Assembly: GCF_018687735.1 (NCBI RefSeq)
Contig: NZ_CP061304.1
Location: forward strand, 1,550,001 to 1,614,000
Length of the DNA: 64,000 nucleotides
DNA from: Polynucleobacter sp. MG-5-Ahmo-C2
Lineage (GTDB): Bacteria > Pseudomonadota > Gammaproteobacteria > Burkholderiales > Burkholderiaceae
Reading direction: 5' to 3'
The translations under genes were made by a program, and so were the position numbers. The notes below the pieces were generated by a model. That model saw nothing but the letters and a program-made list of their open reading frames with translations. It was not told the DNA's origin and did not search any database. Shown piece by piece: positions 27,689 to 35,799 of the stretch (within the stretch, counting starts at the first letter, position 1; the number at the start of each line of letters is the position of its first letter).

Positions 27689-29130
27689 TTAGCCAAGATT
27701 TAATGGCCCCCATCATGTTTGGGGGCTTGATTGTATTTTTATTGCTCGGATATCCTGCCGCGTTTTCTCTTGGCGCTGTAGGCTTATTCTTTTCCTTCAT
27801 CGGCATTGAAATGGGCATGTTCCAGCCCACATTCTTGCAAGCCCTACCAGATCGAGTGTTTGGCATTCTTTCGAATGACTTATTGCTCTCAATTCCCTTC
27901 TTCACCTTCATGGGTGCGATTCTTGAGAAGTGCGGCTTGGCGGAAGACATGCTCGAAGGCTTGGGTCAGCTATTTGGCCCAATCCGCGGTGGTTTAGCTT
28001 ATGCCGTCATTATTGTTGGTGCGATTCTGGGAGCCATTACTGGAACCGTTGCTGCTTCAGTGATTGCAATGGGATTAATTTCTCTGCCAATCATGTTGCG
28101 CTACGGTTACAACCCGCGCGTAGCGACTGGTGTGATTGCTGCATCTGGAACTATCACTCAACTCATACCACCATCACTCGTTTTAATTGTGCTGGCTGAC
28201 CAGTTAGGTAAGTCTGTTGGCGATATGTATGCCGGCGCCATTGGACCATCCATCATTCAGGTAGTGCTGTTCTGCTTGTTTATTTTCTTCTTATCGATTT
28301 TCAGACCTCAAGACGTACCAGCACTTCCGCCAGAAGCTCGTCCAAAAATCGACTGGAAATTGTTCAAGCGAATCTTATGGGGCATTGTTCCATCCATCGC
28401 ACTGATCTTCTTGGTACTAGGAACCATCTTGATGGGCCTTGCTACTCCAACTGAAGGCGGCGCAATGGGCTCCGTGGGAGCATTACTTCTCGCTGCTATG
28501 AATAAGCGCTTAGAAAAGCCTTTGGTCTGGGAAGCAATGACTTCCACTATGCGCATCAATGCCATGGTGATTTTCATTCTGATTGGCTCTACAGTGTTTG
28601 GTTTGGCATTCCGCGGTGTGGACGGCGACCTTTGGATTGAGCACCTCTTGTCTGGCCTACCAGGCGGTCAAGTCGGCTTCTTAATTGTGGTGAACTTGTT
28701 TGTGTTCTTCTTGGCCTTCTTCTTAGACTATTTTGAAATCGCTTTCATCATCATTCCATTATTAGCTCCGGTTGCAGACAAGCTCGGCATTGATCTGATT
28801 TGGTTTGGCGTGCTTCTCGGTGCCAATATGCAGACCTCATTCATGCATCCCCCGTTTGGATTTGCATTGTTTTATCTGCGAGGCGTTGCACCAAAATCAC
28901 TAAAGAGCTCGGATATTTATTACGGAGCCCTGCCGTGGGTTGGTCTGCAACTAATTCTGGTAGCCATCATCATCTTCATCCCAGAAACAGTGACCTACTT
29001 TGTGGATAAGCCAACTGTTGCTTTTGATGCTAGTGGGCCATCCGTTGATCCATTAGCTGGTGTCGAGCAAAATGAGATCACGGTAGACTCTAGTTCAGAT
29101 ATCGAGCGGCAATTGCGAGAAAATAAATAA
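27685..29130 (+). CDS. TRAP transporter large permease (DctM family)
   Basis: The 481-aa protein has many hydrophobic helices (12 expected) and DctM motifs: GGLIVFLLLGYPAAFSLGAVGLFF near the N-terminus, GAITGTVAASVIAMGLISLPIMLRYGYNP near residues 110-140, IPPSLVLIVLADQLG near 160, and GANMQTSFMHPPFGFALFYLRG near 378. With DctP and DctQ it makes a complete Na+-driven TRAP importer. The C-terminal 40 residues are polar and slightly long. Confidence 0.94.
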   Translation: MISQDLMAPIMFGGLIVFLLLGYPAAFSLGAVGLFFSFIGIEMGMFQPTFLQALPDRVFGILSNDLLLSIPFFTFMGAILEKCGLAEDMLEGLGQLFGPIRGGLAYAVIIVGAILGAITGTVAASVIAMGLISLPIMLRYGYNPRVATGVIAASGTITQLIPPSLVLIVLADQLGKSVGDMYAGAIGPSIIQVVLFCLFIFFLSIFRPQDVPALPPEARPKIDWKLFKRILWGIVPSIALIFLVLGTILMGLATPTEGGAMGSVGALLLAAMNKRLEKPLVWEAMTSTMRINAMVIFILIGSTVFGLAFRGVDGDLWIEHLLSGLPGGQVGFLIVVNLFVFFLAFFLDYFEIAFIIIPLLAPVADKLGIDLIWFGVLLGANMQTSFMHPPFGFALFYLRGVAPKSLKSSDIYYGALPWVGLQLILVAIIIFIPETVTYFVDKPTVAFDASGPSVDPLAGVEQNEITVDSSSDIERQLRENK

Positions 29131-29169
29131 TATAAAAATAGTAGGACAAAAAATTAGAGGGGTTTTGCA

Positions 29170-30768
29170 ATGCAAGCAAAGTGGGGTATTCAAGGGATGG
29201 CGGTTGCACCGCACTCCCTTGCTTCTGAATCGGCATTAGCGGTTCTGAGAGAAGGTGGTAACGCATTAGAAGCAATGGTGGCTGCAGCAGCTACCATTGC
29301 TGTCGTTTATCCTCACATGAACTCAATTGGCGGAGACTCGTTCTGGGTCATTCATTCGCCTGGCAAGGCAATGGGCGGTATTGATGCCTGTGGCGCAGCA
29401 GCTGGTTTAGCCAGCAAACAATGGTACGCAGAGCGGGGTATCACAAAAGCAATTCCGTTTCGCGGTCCAGTTGCAGCAAATACCGTTGCCGGCACGATCT
29501 CTGGTTGGGGTGCGGCACACAAACTCTCTAAGCAAGGTCTAGGCGGGAAGATTACTTTATCTCGCTTATTAGCTGATGCGATTCATTATGCTGAAGCAGG
29601 CGTTCCAGTCACCTACAGCCAATCGAGCCTTACCGCCAAAAAGCGTGAAGAGCTCAGTTCTATTCCTGGTTTTTCCCAAACCTTCCTAGTCAACGGCAAA
29701 GCACCAGCTGTTGGAAGCATCTTCAAGCAAGAGCGGCTAGCTAAAACACTGCGTCAGATTGCAAGCAAAGGTACTGAGGATTTTTATCGTGGTGACCTTG
29801 CTAATTTATTGGCAAAGGAGCTTACCGATATTGGTAGTCCCTTGCGTTTAAGCGATCTCCATCGTCACCATGCAAAACTCATTGATCCGCTTGAACTGAA
29901 ACATAGTCTGGGTAATGTGTACAACATGGTGCCGCCTACCCAAGGCGTAGTCTCATTAATGATCATTGGCATCTTGGATCAATTGAACTTAAAACGCTTT
30001 AAGGTGGATAGTACAGAGTATGTGCATCATTGCGTTGAAGCTACCAAACAAGCATTTAAGATTCGGGATCAATTTGTAACCGATCCCGCCTACATGAGTA
30101 AAAATGCACAGTCATTTTTATCTCCTGCGTTCTTGAAAAAACTTGCCAAGAATATTGATTCCAACAAGGCCTTACCATGGGGCCAGGGCAAAGGTCCCGC
30201 AGATACCATCTGGATGGGGGTGATTGATGGTGATGGCAACTGCGTCTCCTTCATTCAAAGCATCTATCACGAGTTTGGTGCTGGCATTGTTTTACCGAAG
30301 TCAGGCGTGAATTGGCAGAATCGCGGTTGTAGCTTCTCCTTAGATCCTAAGACGCTCAATCATCTTGAGCCTTATCGCAAACCTTTCCATACACTTAATC
30401 CCGCCATGGCCTTATTTAAAGATGGTCGCTCTATGGTTTACGGAACAATGGGTGGTGATGGCCAACCTCAAACGCAATGTGCCGTCTTCACCCGTACCGC
30501 TACCTATGGGCTTGATCCACAGGATGCCATTAGTCGCCCACGCTGGTTGCTTGGTCGTACCTGGGGTCAAACCAGTGATAGCCTGAAATTAGAATCTCGC
30601 TTCAGTCCATGGGTTGCAAAAGAATTACATGCCATGGGTCATGAAATTGAGATGCTGGATGCTTTTGATGAGACAGTGGGTCATGCTGGCTGCATCATTC
30701 GAGATCCATCAGGCACCTTACGGGGGGGCTGGGACCCACGTAGTGACGGGGCTGTTAGCGCGTTTTAG
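29170..30768 (+). CDS. Gamma-glutamyltransferase family Ntn-hydrolase
   Basis: The 532-aa proenzyme matches the GGT family, which transfers or hydrolyses gamma-glutamyl groups. Features: MAVAPHSLASESALAVLREGGNALEAMVAAAATIAVVYPH, the NSIGGDSFWVIH strand, the self-cleavage nucleophile at DTIWMGVIDGDGNCVSFIQSIYHEFG (Thr/Ser after PAD), and GTMGGDGQPQTQ near 430. There is no signal peptide, so it would be cytoplasmic like the YwrD-type branch. GAGGGG precedes the ATG. It directly follows the TRAP genes (39-base gap), suggesting it acts on the imported compound. Its 3' end overlaps the opposite gene by 14 bases. Confidence 0.9.
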   Translation: MQAKWGIQGMAVAPHSLASESALAVLREGGNALEAMVAAAATIAVVYPHMNSIGGDSFWVIHSPGKAMGGIDACGAAAGLASKQWYAERGITKAIPFRGPVAANTVAGTISGWGAAHKLSKQGLGGKITLSRLLADAIHYAEAGVPVTYSQSSLTAKKREELSSIPGFSQTFLVNGKAPAVGSIFKQERLAKTLRQIASKGTEDFYRGDLANLLAKELTDIGSPLRLSDLHRHHAKLIDPLELKHSLGNVYNMVPPTQGVVSLMIIGILDQLNLKRFKVDSTEYVHHCVEATKQAFKIRDQFVTDPAYMSKNAQSFLSPAFLKKLAKNIDSNKALPWGQGKGPADTIWMGVIDGDGNCVSFIQSIYHEFGAGIVLPKSGVNWQNRGCSFSLDPKTLNHLEPYRKPFHTLNPAMALFKDGRSMVYGTMGGDGQPQTQCAVFTRTATYGLDPQDAISRPRWLLGRTWGQTSDSLKLESRFSPWVAKELHAMGHEIEMLDAFDETVGHAGCIIRDPSGTLRGGWDPRSDGAVSAF

Positions 30769-31384
30769 TAATAAACATTTTTGGTACGCGCAGATCCCAA
30801 TAAATGGCAGCTGCGCGTAATCCAAAGATTCCTAACATGCAAAGTACGGAACCCTCAATCGCATATTGAGGAATGAAGTTCAATACCAATACATAAGCAC
30901 AACATCCTAGCGTTACCGGAATTGCATACAACTCATGAGACATTAAAAGTGTTTTCCGGCCTGCCAAAATATCCCGCAATAAACCCCCGCCAATTGCAGT
31001 AATTACGCCTAATATCACCGGGGCTACCGGCAAACCGAAATCCATGCCCCAGGCCTTGTCTGCTCCCTGAATAGCAAACAGTGCGGCACCAAAAGCATCG
31101 ATATATAGCATCCATCGGTATATCTGAGGTTGAGTAAAAAAAGATTCGGCAAAAAATGTTAGGACGCTAGCGCCCAATGCAAGCCAAACATAAATCTGGC
31201 CCTCAGACCAAAAGATAGGGGCTTCCAAAATAATGTCCCGAATAGTACCCCCGCCAATTGCGGTAATTAAACCGAGCACTAAAACACCAAACAGATCAAC
31301 GCCACGATCAGCAATCGCAAGGACGCCAGTGACCGCAAAGGCCATGGTTGCAATGATGCCAATCCAAAAATTAATTTCATCCAT
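30755..31384 (-). CDS. TRIC-type channel family membrane protein (YicG/UPF0126)
   Basis: The 209-aa protein has seven hydrophobic segments formed by two repeated halves, each with a glycine motif: AIGGGTIRDIILEAP near residue 42 and AIGGGLLRDILAGRK near 130. This is the bacterial relative of trimeric intracellular cation channels. It converges on the gamma-glutamyltransferase gene with a 14-base overlap of coding ends. Confidence 0.92.
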   Translation of the reverse strand: MDEINFWIGIIATMAFAVTGVLAIADRGVDLFGVLVLGLITAIGGGTIRDIILEAPIFWSEGQIYVWLALGASVLTFFAESFFTQPQIYRWMLYIDAFGAALFAIQGADKAWGMDFGLPVAPVILGVITAIGGGLLRDILAGRKTLLMSHELYAIPVTLGCCAYVLVLNFIPQYAIEGSVLCMLGIFGLRAAAIYWDLRVPKMFITKTR

Positions 31385-31473
31385 AACAAACAGTCTAAAG
31401 GAATTGAAAAGCCCTTCACTCGAATTCGCTTCCTTAATATACTGTTAGCCATGAGTCCAAGGAAAGTACTTAT

Positions 31474-32142
31474 ATGAAACCCAAGCTTTATAGCTACTGG
31501 CGCAGCTCGGCAGCTTTTCGTGTTCGTATTGCACTTAATCTCAAGGGTATGGACTATGAAGTGATTCCTATCCACCTTAGCAAAAATGGTGGCGAACAAC
31601 TATCTGAGGCCTATATAAGCAAAAATCCAACTCGCCTCGTACCACTATTGGATGATGGAAAAAATTGCATTCATCAATCACTCGCCATCATTGAGTACTT
31701 AGATGAGATTCAATCCACGCCAGCACTACTCCCAAGTTCACCGATCGATCGCGCTTGGGTGCGCTCATTAGCAATGGATATCGCTATTGATATTCATCCC
31801 ATCAGTAATTTACGAGTGCTTCGTTACCTAATAAAACAGGTTGGGGCAAGTAATGAGGCCAAAGATACTTGGTACCAACATTGGATTAAGGTGGGAATGG
31901 ATAGCCTTGAAAAAAAATTAGGCGCTGATCCCCGCGTTGGACGTTTTGCCTTTCGTGATCAGCCTGGTCTCATTGATATTTGTCTAGTGCCCCAACTCTT
32001 TAATGCTGTAAGTACGAAAATGGATATGAGTCCTTACCCCACTCTAATGAAGATCTTTAATGAGTGTATGAAGTTACCCGCATTTATTGACGCCTCTTGG
32101 GAAAAACAAATTGATGCAGAAGGTTTAAACCCTTCTATTTAA
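31474..32142 (+). CDS. maiA: Maleylacetoacetate isomerase-like zeta-class glutathione S-transferase
   Basis: The 222-aa protein starts KPKLYSYWRSSAAFRVRIALNLKG, the zeta-class N-terminus with the catalytic SSxxxRVRIAL motif, followed by NPTRLVPLLDDGKNCIHQSLAIIEYLDE (glutathione-binding) and DIHPISNLRVLRYL. Family members isomerise maleylacetoacetate in tyrosine breakdown. No homogentisate dioxygenase or fumarylacetoacetase is nearby, so the physiological substrate may differ. Its end overlaps panE-like coding by 8 bases. Confidence 0.85.
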   Translation: MKPKLYSYWRSSAAFRVRIALNLKGMDYEVIPIHLSKNGGEQLSEAYISKNPTRLVPLLDDGKNCIHQSLAIIEYLDEIQSTPALLPSSPIDRAWVRSLAMDIAIDIHPISNLRVLRYLIKQVGASNEAKDTWYQHWIKVGMDSLEKKLGADPRVGRFAFRDQPGLIDICLVPQLFNAVSTKMDMSPYPTLMKIFNECMKLPAFIDASWEKQIDAEGLNPSI

Positions 32143-33064
32143 TTTGAGATTCCAACATTTTGACTAATGCATAGACTGACTCGTTATACGGAGTAGCGAC
32201 CTTATATCGCTTACCTAGCTCCACAATATAGCCATTCAAGAAATCAATTTCCGTCATTTTTCCTCTAGCCAAATCTTGAGCAGTTGAGGAAACTTGGGTA
32301 AGCATCGTGGTTGCTATAGATTTATTTACCGCAAGCGCCTCCGACATACTAATGTCAACCTTTTCATGCGCAGCAATTACCAAAAACTCTTTAGTAATTT
32401 CCTCGATCAGCTTGACAATACCAGGGGACTTCATCATTTCACCATAGGGTATTTGGCCAATACCCGAGATAGCATTAAAAGAACAGTTCACCATAAACTT
32501 GAGCCACATATCTCTTTTAATCTGGGGCGCAAGCGAGCATGGAACACCTGCCTCTTCAAATAGCCTGGTGATCTCTTTGAGATTTTGATCGCCAACAGAG
32601 GTGCCCTGCCCTAGATTGCCAATCAGCAACTCTCCTCTACCATGATGCTTCATAGTTCTTGGGCCAATCATCTCTGCAGCAACATACACAACCGCCGCAT
32701 AAATCGGATTAGCAATGATTTTGGAAGCAAGATCAATATTAGCCACACCATTTTGCAAGCTCAGAATGACCGCCTTACTTGGCAGAATAGATTTCACCTC
32801 AGCTAGCATGCGCTCTGTATCGAGAGACTTCACACTCAGTAACACTAAATCCGCATCACTCAGAATGGAAGGGTCAGCGCTTGCTTTAACCTGAACTGTT
32901 TCATGAAATGCTTTGCAATCCATCTCCAAACCAGACTCATTCAGAGCTGCGGTACGCTCTGGCCTAGCGATAAAAGTGACGTCATGATGCCCACGAGCCA
33001 ACATACCGCCGAAATAGCAGCCAACTGCACCTGCACCTAATACGTATATCTTTTTATAAATCAA
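32135..33064 (-). CDS. 2-dehydropantoate 2-reductase family protein (PanE/ApbA)
   Basis: The 309-aa NADPH-dependent reductase has the Rossmann start KIYVLGAGAVGCYFGGMLARG, VLLSVKSLDTE near 75, ALILSLQNGV-like ILSLQNGVANIDL near 100, and RDMWLKFMVNCSFNAISG near 185 with the catalytic lysine. The start is a TTG inside the last codons of the ferredoxin gene (11-base overlap). Its place behind a Rieske oxygenase and ferredoxin suggests a catabolic 2-oxo-acid or hydroxy-acid dehydrogenase instead of pantothenate synthesis; that is an inference. Confidence 0.85.
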   Translation of the reverse strand: MIYKKIYVLGAGAVGCYFGGMLARGHHDVTFIARPERTAALNESGLEMDCKAFHETVQVKASADPSILSDADLVLLSVKSLDTERMLAEVKSILPSKAVILSLQNGVANIDLASKIIANPIYAAVVYVAAEMIGPRTMKHHGRGELLIGNLGQGTSVGDQNLKEITRLFEEAGVPCSLAPQIKRDMWLKFMVNCSFNAISGIGQIPYGEMMKSPGIVKLIEEITKEFLVIAAHEKVDISMSEALAVNKSIATTMLTQVSSTAQDLARGKMTEIDFLNGYIVELGKRYKVATPYNESVYALVKMLESQIK

Positions 33065-33341
33065 GTACCAGTGTTCCGCTCTTAATATGGGAGATACAGG
33101 GAGTTAAATACTCCTGGTGCTCAGTTTCACTCAAAATGCAATCACCATGCTCTACATCACCACTGATGTATCTTGTCTTACAGGTGCCGCAAAGCCCGGA
33201 TTGGCATGAGGTTGGAACTTCAATGCCGATCTTAGCTAGAGCATCAATGATTGATTCGGCTCTCGTGATGCTTATTTTTTGGCCAGTGCTCTGAACCTCA
33301 ATCACTAACCCTTCAGAGTCCACGCTGGAAATTTTATTCAC
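33054..33341 (-). CDS. Stand-alone plant-type 2Fe-2S ferredoxin (reductase C-terminal-domain type)
   Basis: I choose a GTG at 33341 (95 aa), preceded by GGAGAGAGG; the frame is open to 33377 but would begin inside a hairpin. The cluster ligands are CQSGLCGTC (C-x4-C-x2-C) plus a later cysteine in TPCISH, and the protein ends LVLDL. This is how the C-terminal ferredoxin domain of VanB/phthalate-dioxygenase-reductase proteins looks, but the FMN and NADH domains are absent. It probably passes electrons to the neighbouring Rieske oxygenase and needs a reductase from elsewhere. Confidence 0.88.
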   Translation of the reverse strand: MNKISSVDSEGLVIEVQSTGQKISITRAESIIDALAKIGIEVPTSCQSGLCGTCKTRYISGDVEHGDCILSETEHQEYLTPCISHIKSGTLVLDL

Positions 33342-33360
33342 TTTTTTGCCTCTCTCCACA

Positions 33361-33388
33361 AAAATAATGGGCTGCAATAGCAGCCCAT
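33361..33388 (-). terminator. Terminator or attenuator between Rieske and ferredoxin genes
   Basis: On the minus strand ATGGGCTGC-TATT-GCAGCCCAT (perfect 9-bp stem) is followed by TATTTTTG. It lies after the Rieske stop (33406) and before the ferredoxin start (33341), so ferredoxin and panE-like expression should be lower than that of the oxygenase unless read through. Confidence 0.72.
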
Positions 33389-33405
33389 ACCTTCCAATTG
33401 ATTGA

Positions 33406-34965
33406 TTAATGCTTGAATTGTGCCTTTGCAGTTTGCTCGAGCTCTTCCATTTTTGCTTTTACAAAGTCGTTACGCTCTTTGCCCTTGTACTGCTCACTCT
33501 CCGTCAGAATAGCGATCACACCCTTAGCGACAAAGCGTCTTTGAGCCACCTCTTCTTCAGTGCTAGCGCCGATTGGCAATTCAAAAACGTTGCCAGAGCA
33601 ATAGCTGTTAGGTGCGCCATTAATTTCTTTGAGCCACTCAGAAAATGCTTCCGCACTCGCTGCAGGATTAGATCCACGCACTGCATCACGCAACATCTTT
33701 CTAAATAAATAGGGGCCGGCATCAAACTTTGTGGGGTTCTCCAATGCATGAATAGCAATTGGTCTTTGGCTAATAATGGCTTCATAGTCACCAGGGGCGT
33801 ACTGGGCCATTTTGTAGTTAGAGCGTGCTCTGTGATCAGATGGAATCTCCACAAGATCATTAATCGTGTGATTGCCAAAACGCTCATTTCTTCTTAAGGC
33901 AACCTGACCATCTAAGAAATCAATGGACTCATATCCAACCAACTCTTTTTGTCCGATGCCTCGAGTATCAATACCAGGGCCCATCACACGCCAACCAATC
34001 ATCTTGCTATTAATGTCATCGACTGGAACTGTCCAGCGGATGATATGAAAGCGACTAAATAATTTCTTATTAGAACCATCTTCCGATGTGTAAGCATGCA
34101 AACTCAGATTTGGTAATACCTGATGTTGAACTCGTATAAATAATTTTTCGTTATTTACACGACGAGCGCCAGAACAGGCCAAACCTCTACCGCCATGAAT
34201 GGGGACAAACTGCATATCAGGATGAACTTCCATCGTAGGGGCTCCCACCTCATCAAATGTAGTGCCCTGGTAGTGACCACCAACCACGTTTTTGGCAGCA
34301 TGCAGTTCAGCTGTGTGGAAATTATCTGCAGCGTTATCTTGTACTTGCAACCAATTGCAATGCTGAAAATTACTGTAAGGAACTAACTCATCTCCAGGTG
34401 CTACCGTAAAATCTGACTCCCATTCAGGAAATGGTGGCTCTTTATCTGGAGCGCCCATATACGCAAATACCAAACCGTTTCTTTCGAATGCCTTATAGGC
34501 GCCCTGTTGAATGGAGCATGCATATTTTTCTGCTTCAGCTTCTTCGCCCTTAGGAAAAGGTGCATTCAAACACGTCCCATCCACATCGAACACCATGCCG
34601 TGATAACAACACTTAATTCCATGTTCTTGAATCAAGCCATACTCAAGTGAAGCGCCACGATGTACGCAATGCGCATGCAGCAAACCAACTCTTCCGCTGC
34701 CATCACGAAACGCGACTAACTCTTCGCCCAAGATTGTTAAAAACTTTGGCGTGTCAGTGAGCTCAATTGACATACAAACTGGATGCCAAAAGCCACGCAT
34801 GTATTCACCCATTGGAGTGCCTGGACCCACTTCGGTGAGTTCTGGATCATGACCAGGAACTTTATTGGTGTAGTAGCCACCGTAGGGTACTAATTTCTTA
34901 GGTGTGCCACCTGCTCCAGCTGAGGCGCCAACTTTCTTTTCTGCCTGCTCCTGTTTGCTTGTCAT
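33406..34965 (-). CDS. Rieske non-heme iron ring-hydroxylating oxygenase, large subunit
   Basis: The 519-aa protein has a Rieske [2Fe-2S] site C100-x-H102 ... C119-x2-H122 (HCVHRGASLEYG, then CCYHGMVFD) and a mononuclear iron site DNFHTAELH about 90-100 residues later, with NWLQVQDNAADN before it. It is related to the phthalate 4,5-dioxygenase-type single-subunit oxygenases but is longer than the common 430-450 residues. Substrate unknown. AGGAG precedes the ATG. It is divergent from a GntR regulator, with a perfect palindrome between them. Confidence 0.92.
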   Translation of the reverse strand: MTSKQEQAEKKVGASAGAGGTPKKLVPYGGYYTNKVPGHDPELTEVGPGTPMGEYMRGFWHPVCMSIELTDTPKFLTILGEELVAFRDGSGRVGLLHAHCVHRGASLEYGLIQEHGIKCCYHGMVFDVDGTCLNAPFPKGEEAEAEKYACSIQQGAYKAFERNGLVFAYMGAPDKEPPFPEWESDFTVAPGDELVPYSNFQHCNWLQVQDNAADNFHTAELHAAKNVVGGHYQGTTFDEVGAPTMEVHPDMQFVPIHGGRGLACSGARRVNNEKLFIRVQHQVLPNLSLHAYTSEDGSNKKLFSRFHIIRWTVPVDDINSKMIGWRVMGPGIDTRGIGQKELVGYESIDFLDGQVALRRNERFGNHTINDLVEIPSDHRARSNYKMAQYAPGDYEAIISQRPIAIHALENPTKFDAGPYLFRKMLRDAVRGSNPAASAEAFSEWLKEINGAPNSYCSGNVFELPIGASTEEEVAQRRFVAKGVIAILTESEQYKGKERNDFVKAKMEELEQTAKAQFKH

Positions 34966-35003
34966 TACTGGGGTCTCCTATTAATTGACTGGTCTTTTTA
35001 CTT

Positions 35004-35018
35004 TGTATACTGTATACA
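35004..35018. promoter_or_regulatory. Perfect 15-bp palindrome, likely GntR operator
   Basis: TGTATAC-T-GTATACA is a perfect dyad in the 77-base gap between the Rieske and GntR genes, followed by a further GTATATAAT half-site-like stretch. FCD-type GntR regulators bind short dyads of this kind (GTATAC cores are known in the family). It overlaps where both promoters must lie. Confidence 0.75.
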
Positions 35019-35042
35019 GAGTATATAATATTTTTTAAATGG

Positions 35043-35753
35043 GTGCAGACCCCAAAACACGATTTCAGGCTTCCAGAACCCCAAAAGATGCTTTCACAAC
35101 TTAATAAACTGCCAGCTAGAACTGATTATGTCCAAGCGGTTTACACCGCCCTATTAGATGCAATTAGTGATGGCTCTCTTCCGCCCGGAACACGCATTAC
35201 CCAGGAAGACATTGCTGAACAAATGAATGTTTCTCGCTTACCAGTGCTTCAGGCACTGCGCATGTTGAAGAATGATGGCTTTGTTGAAGATGCCCCCGGT
35301 AGAGGCCTGCAAGTCACTGCATTAAATATTGAGTGGATCGATAAACTGTATGAAGTACGCGGCGCATTGGATTCTTTGGCGGCAAAACTAGCCGCCCAAA
35401 AGAAATGTGTGATTAATCCCGCACTAATCAAACATGGTCGTGCTGTATCTGAAAAGAGCGATGTCAAGGCATTGATTGATGCAGATATGGCTTTTCATAG
35501 TGCAATCTATGAGGCTTCAGAAAATCCACTCATTGCCAAAAGCGCTCACTTACATTGGGTGCATCTTCGCCGAGTGATGGGTGCTGTACTGCAATCTACC
35601 CAAGGCTCAACTATTTGGGATGAACATCAGGCAATTGCAGATGCCATTAAAAATGGGGATGAGAGAAAAGCTGCTGAACTCTCTGAGCTACATGCAATGC
35701 GAGCCAGAAAAAATCTTATTGGACAGCTTGAGCAGGTGCTATCGAGTAATTAA
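35043..35753 (+). CDS. GntR-family regulator, FCD (FadR-like) type
   Basis: The 236-aa protein has a winged-helix N-terminus (VYTALLDAISDGSLPPGTRITQEDIAEQMNVSRLPVLQALRMLKNDGFVE, residues about 30-80) and an all-helical FCD effector domain (LYEVRGALDSLAAKLAA, then ADMAFHSAIYEASENPLI with metal-binding His and Asp). I list a GTG start at 35043; an ATG at 35088 is equally possible and neither has a good ribosome-binding site. It should control the divergent Rieske operon through the palindrome at 35004. Confidence 0.92.
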   Translation: MQTPKHDFRLPEPQKMLSQLNKLPARTDYVQAVYTALLDAISDGSLPPGTRITQEDIAEQMNVSRLPVLQALRMLKNDGFVEDAPGRGLQVTALNIEWIDKLYEVRGALDSLAAKLAAQKKCVINPALIKHGRAVSEKSDVKALIDADMAFHSAIYEASENPLIAKSAHLHWVHLRRVMGAVLQSTQGSTIWDEHQAIADAIKNGDERKAAELSELHAMRARKNLIGQLEQVLSSN

Positions 35754-35779
35754 AAAATCCCAGCATGCTGGGATTTTTC
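35752..35779. terminator. Bidirectional terminator between GntR and class II aldolase genes
   Basis: AAAAATCCCAGCA / TGCTGGGATTTTT is a 13-bp perfect palindrome with A and T tracts on either side, between two convergent genes. Confidence 0.92.
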
Positions 35780-35799
35780 TTTCTGCACTTCTTTTAAGA

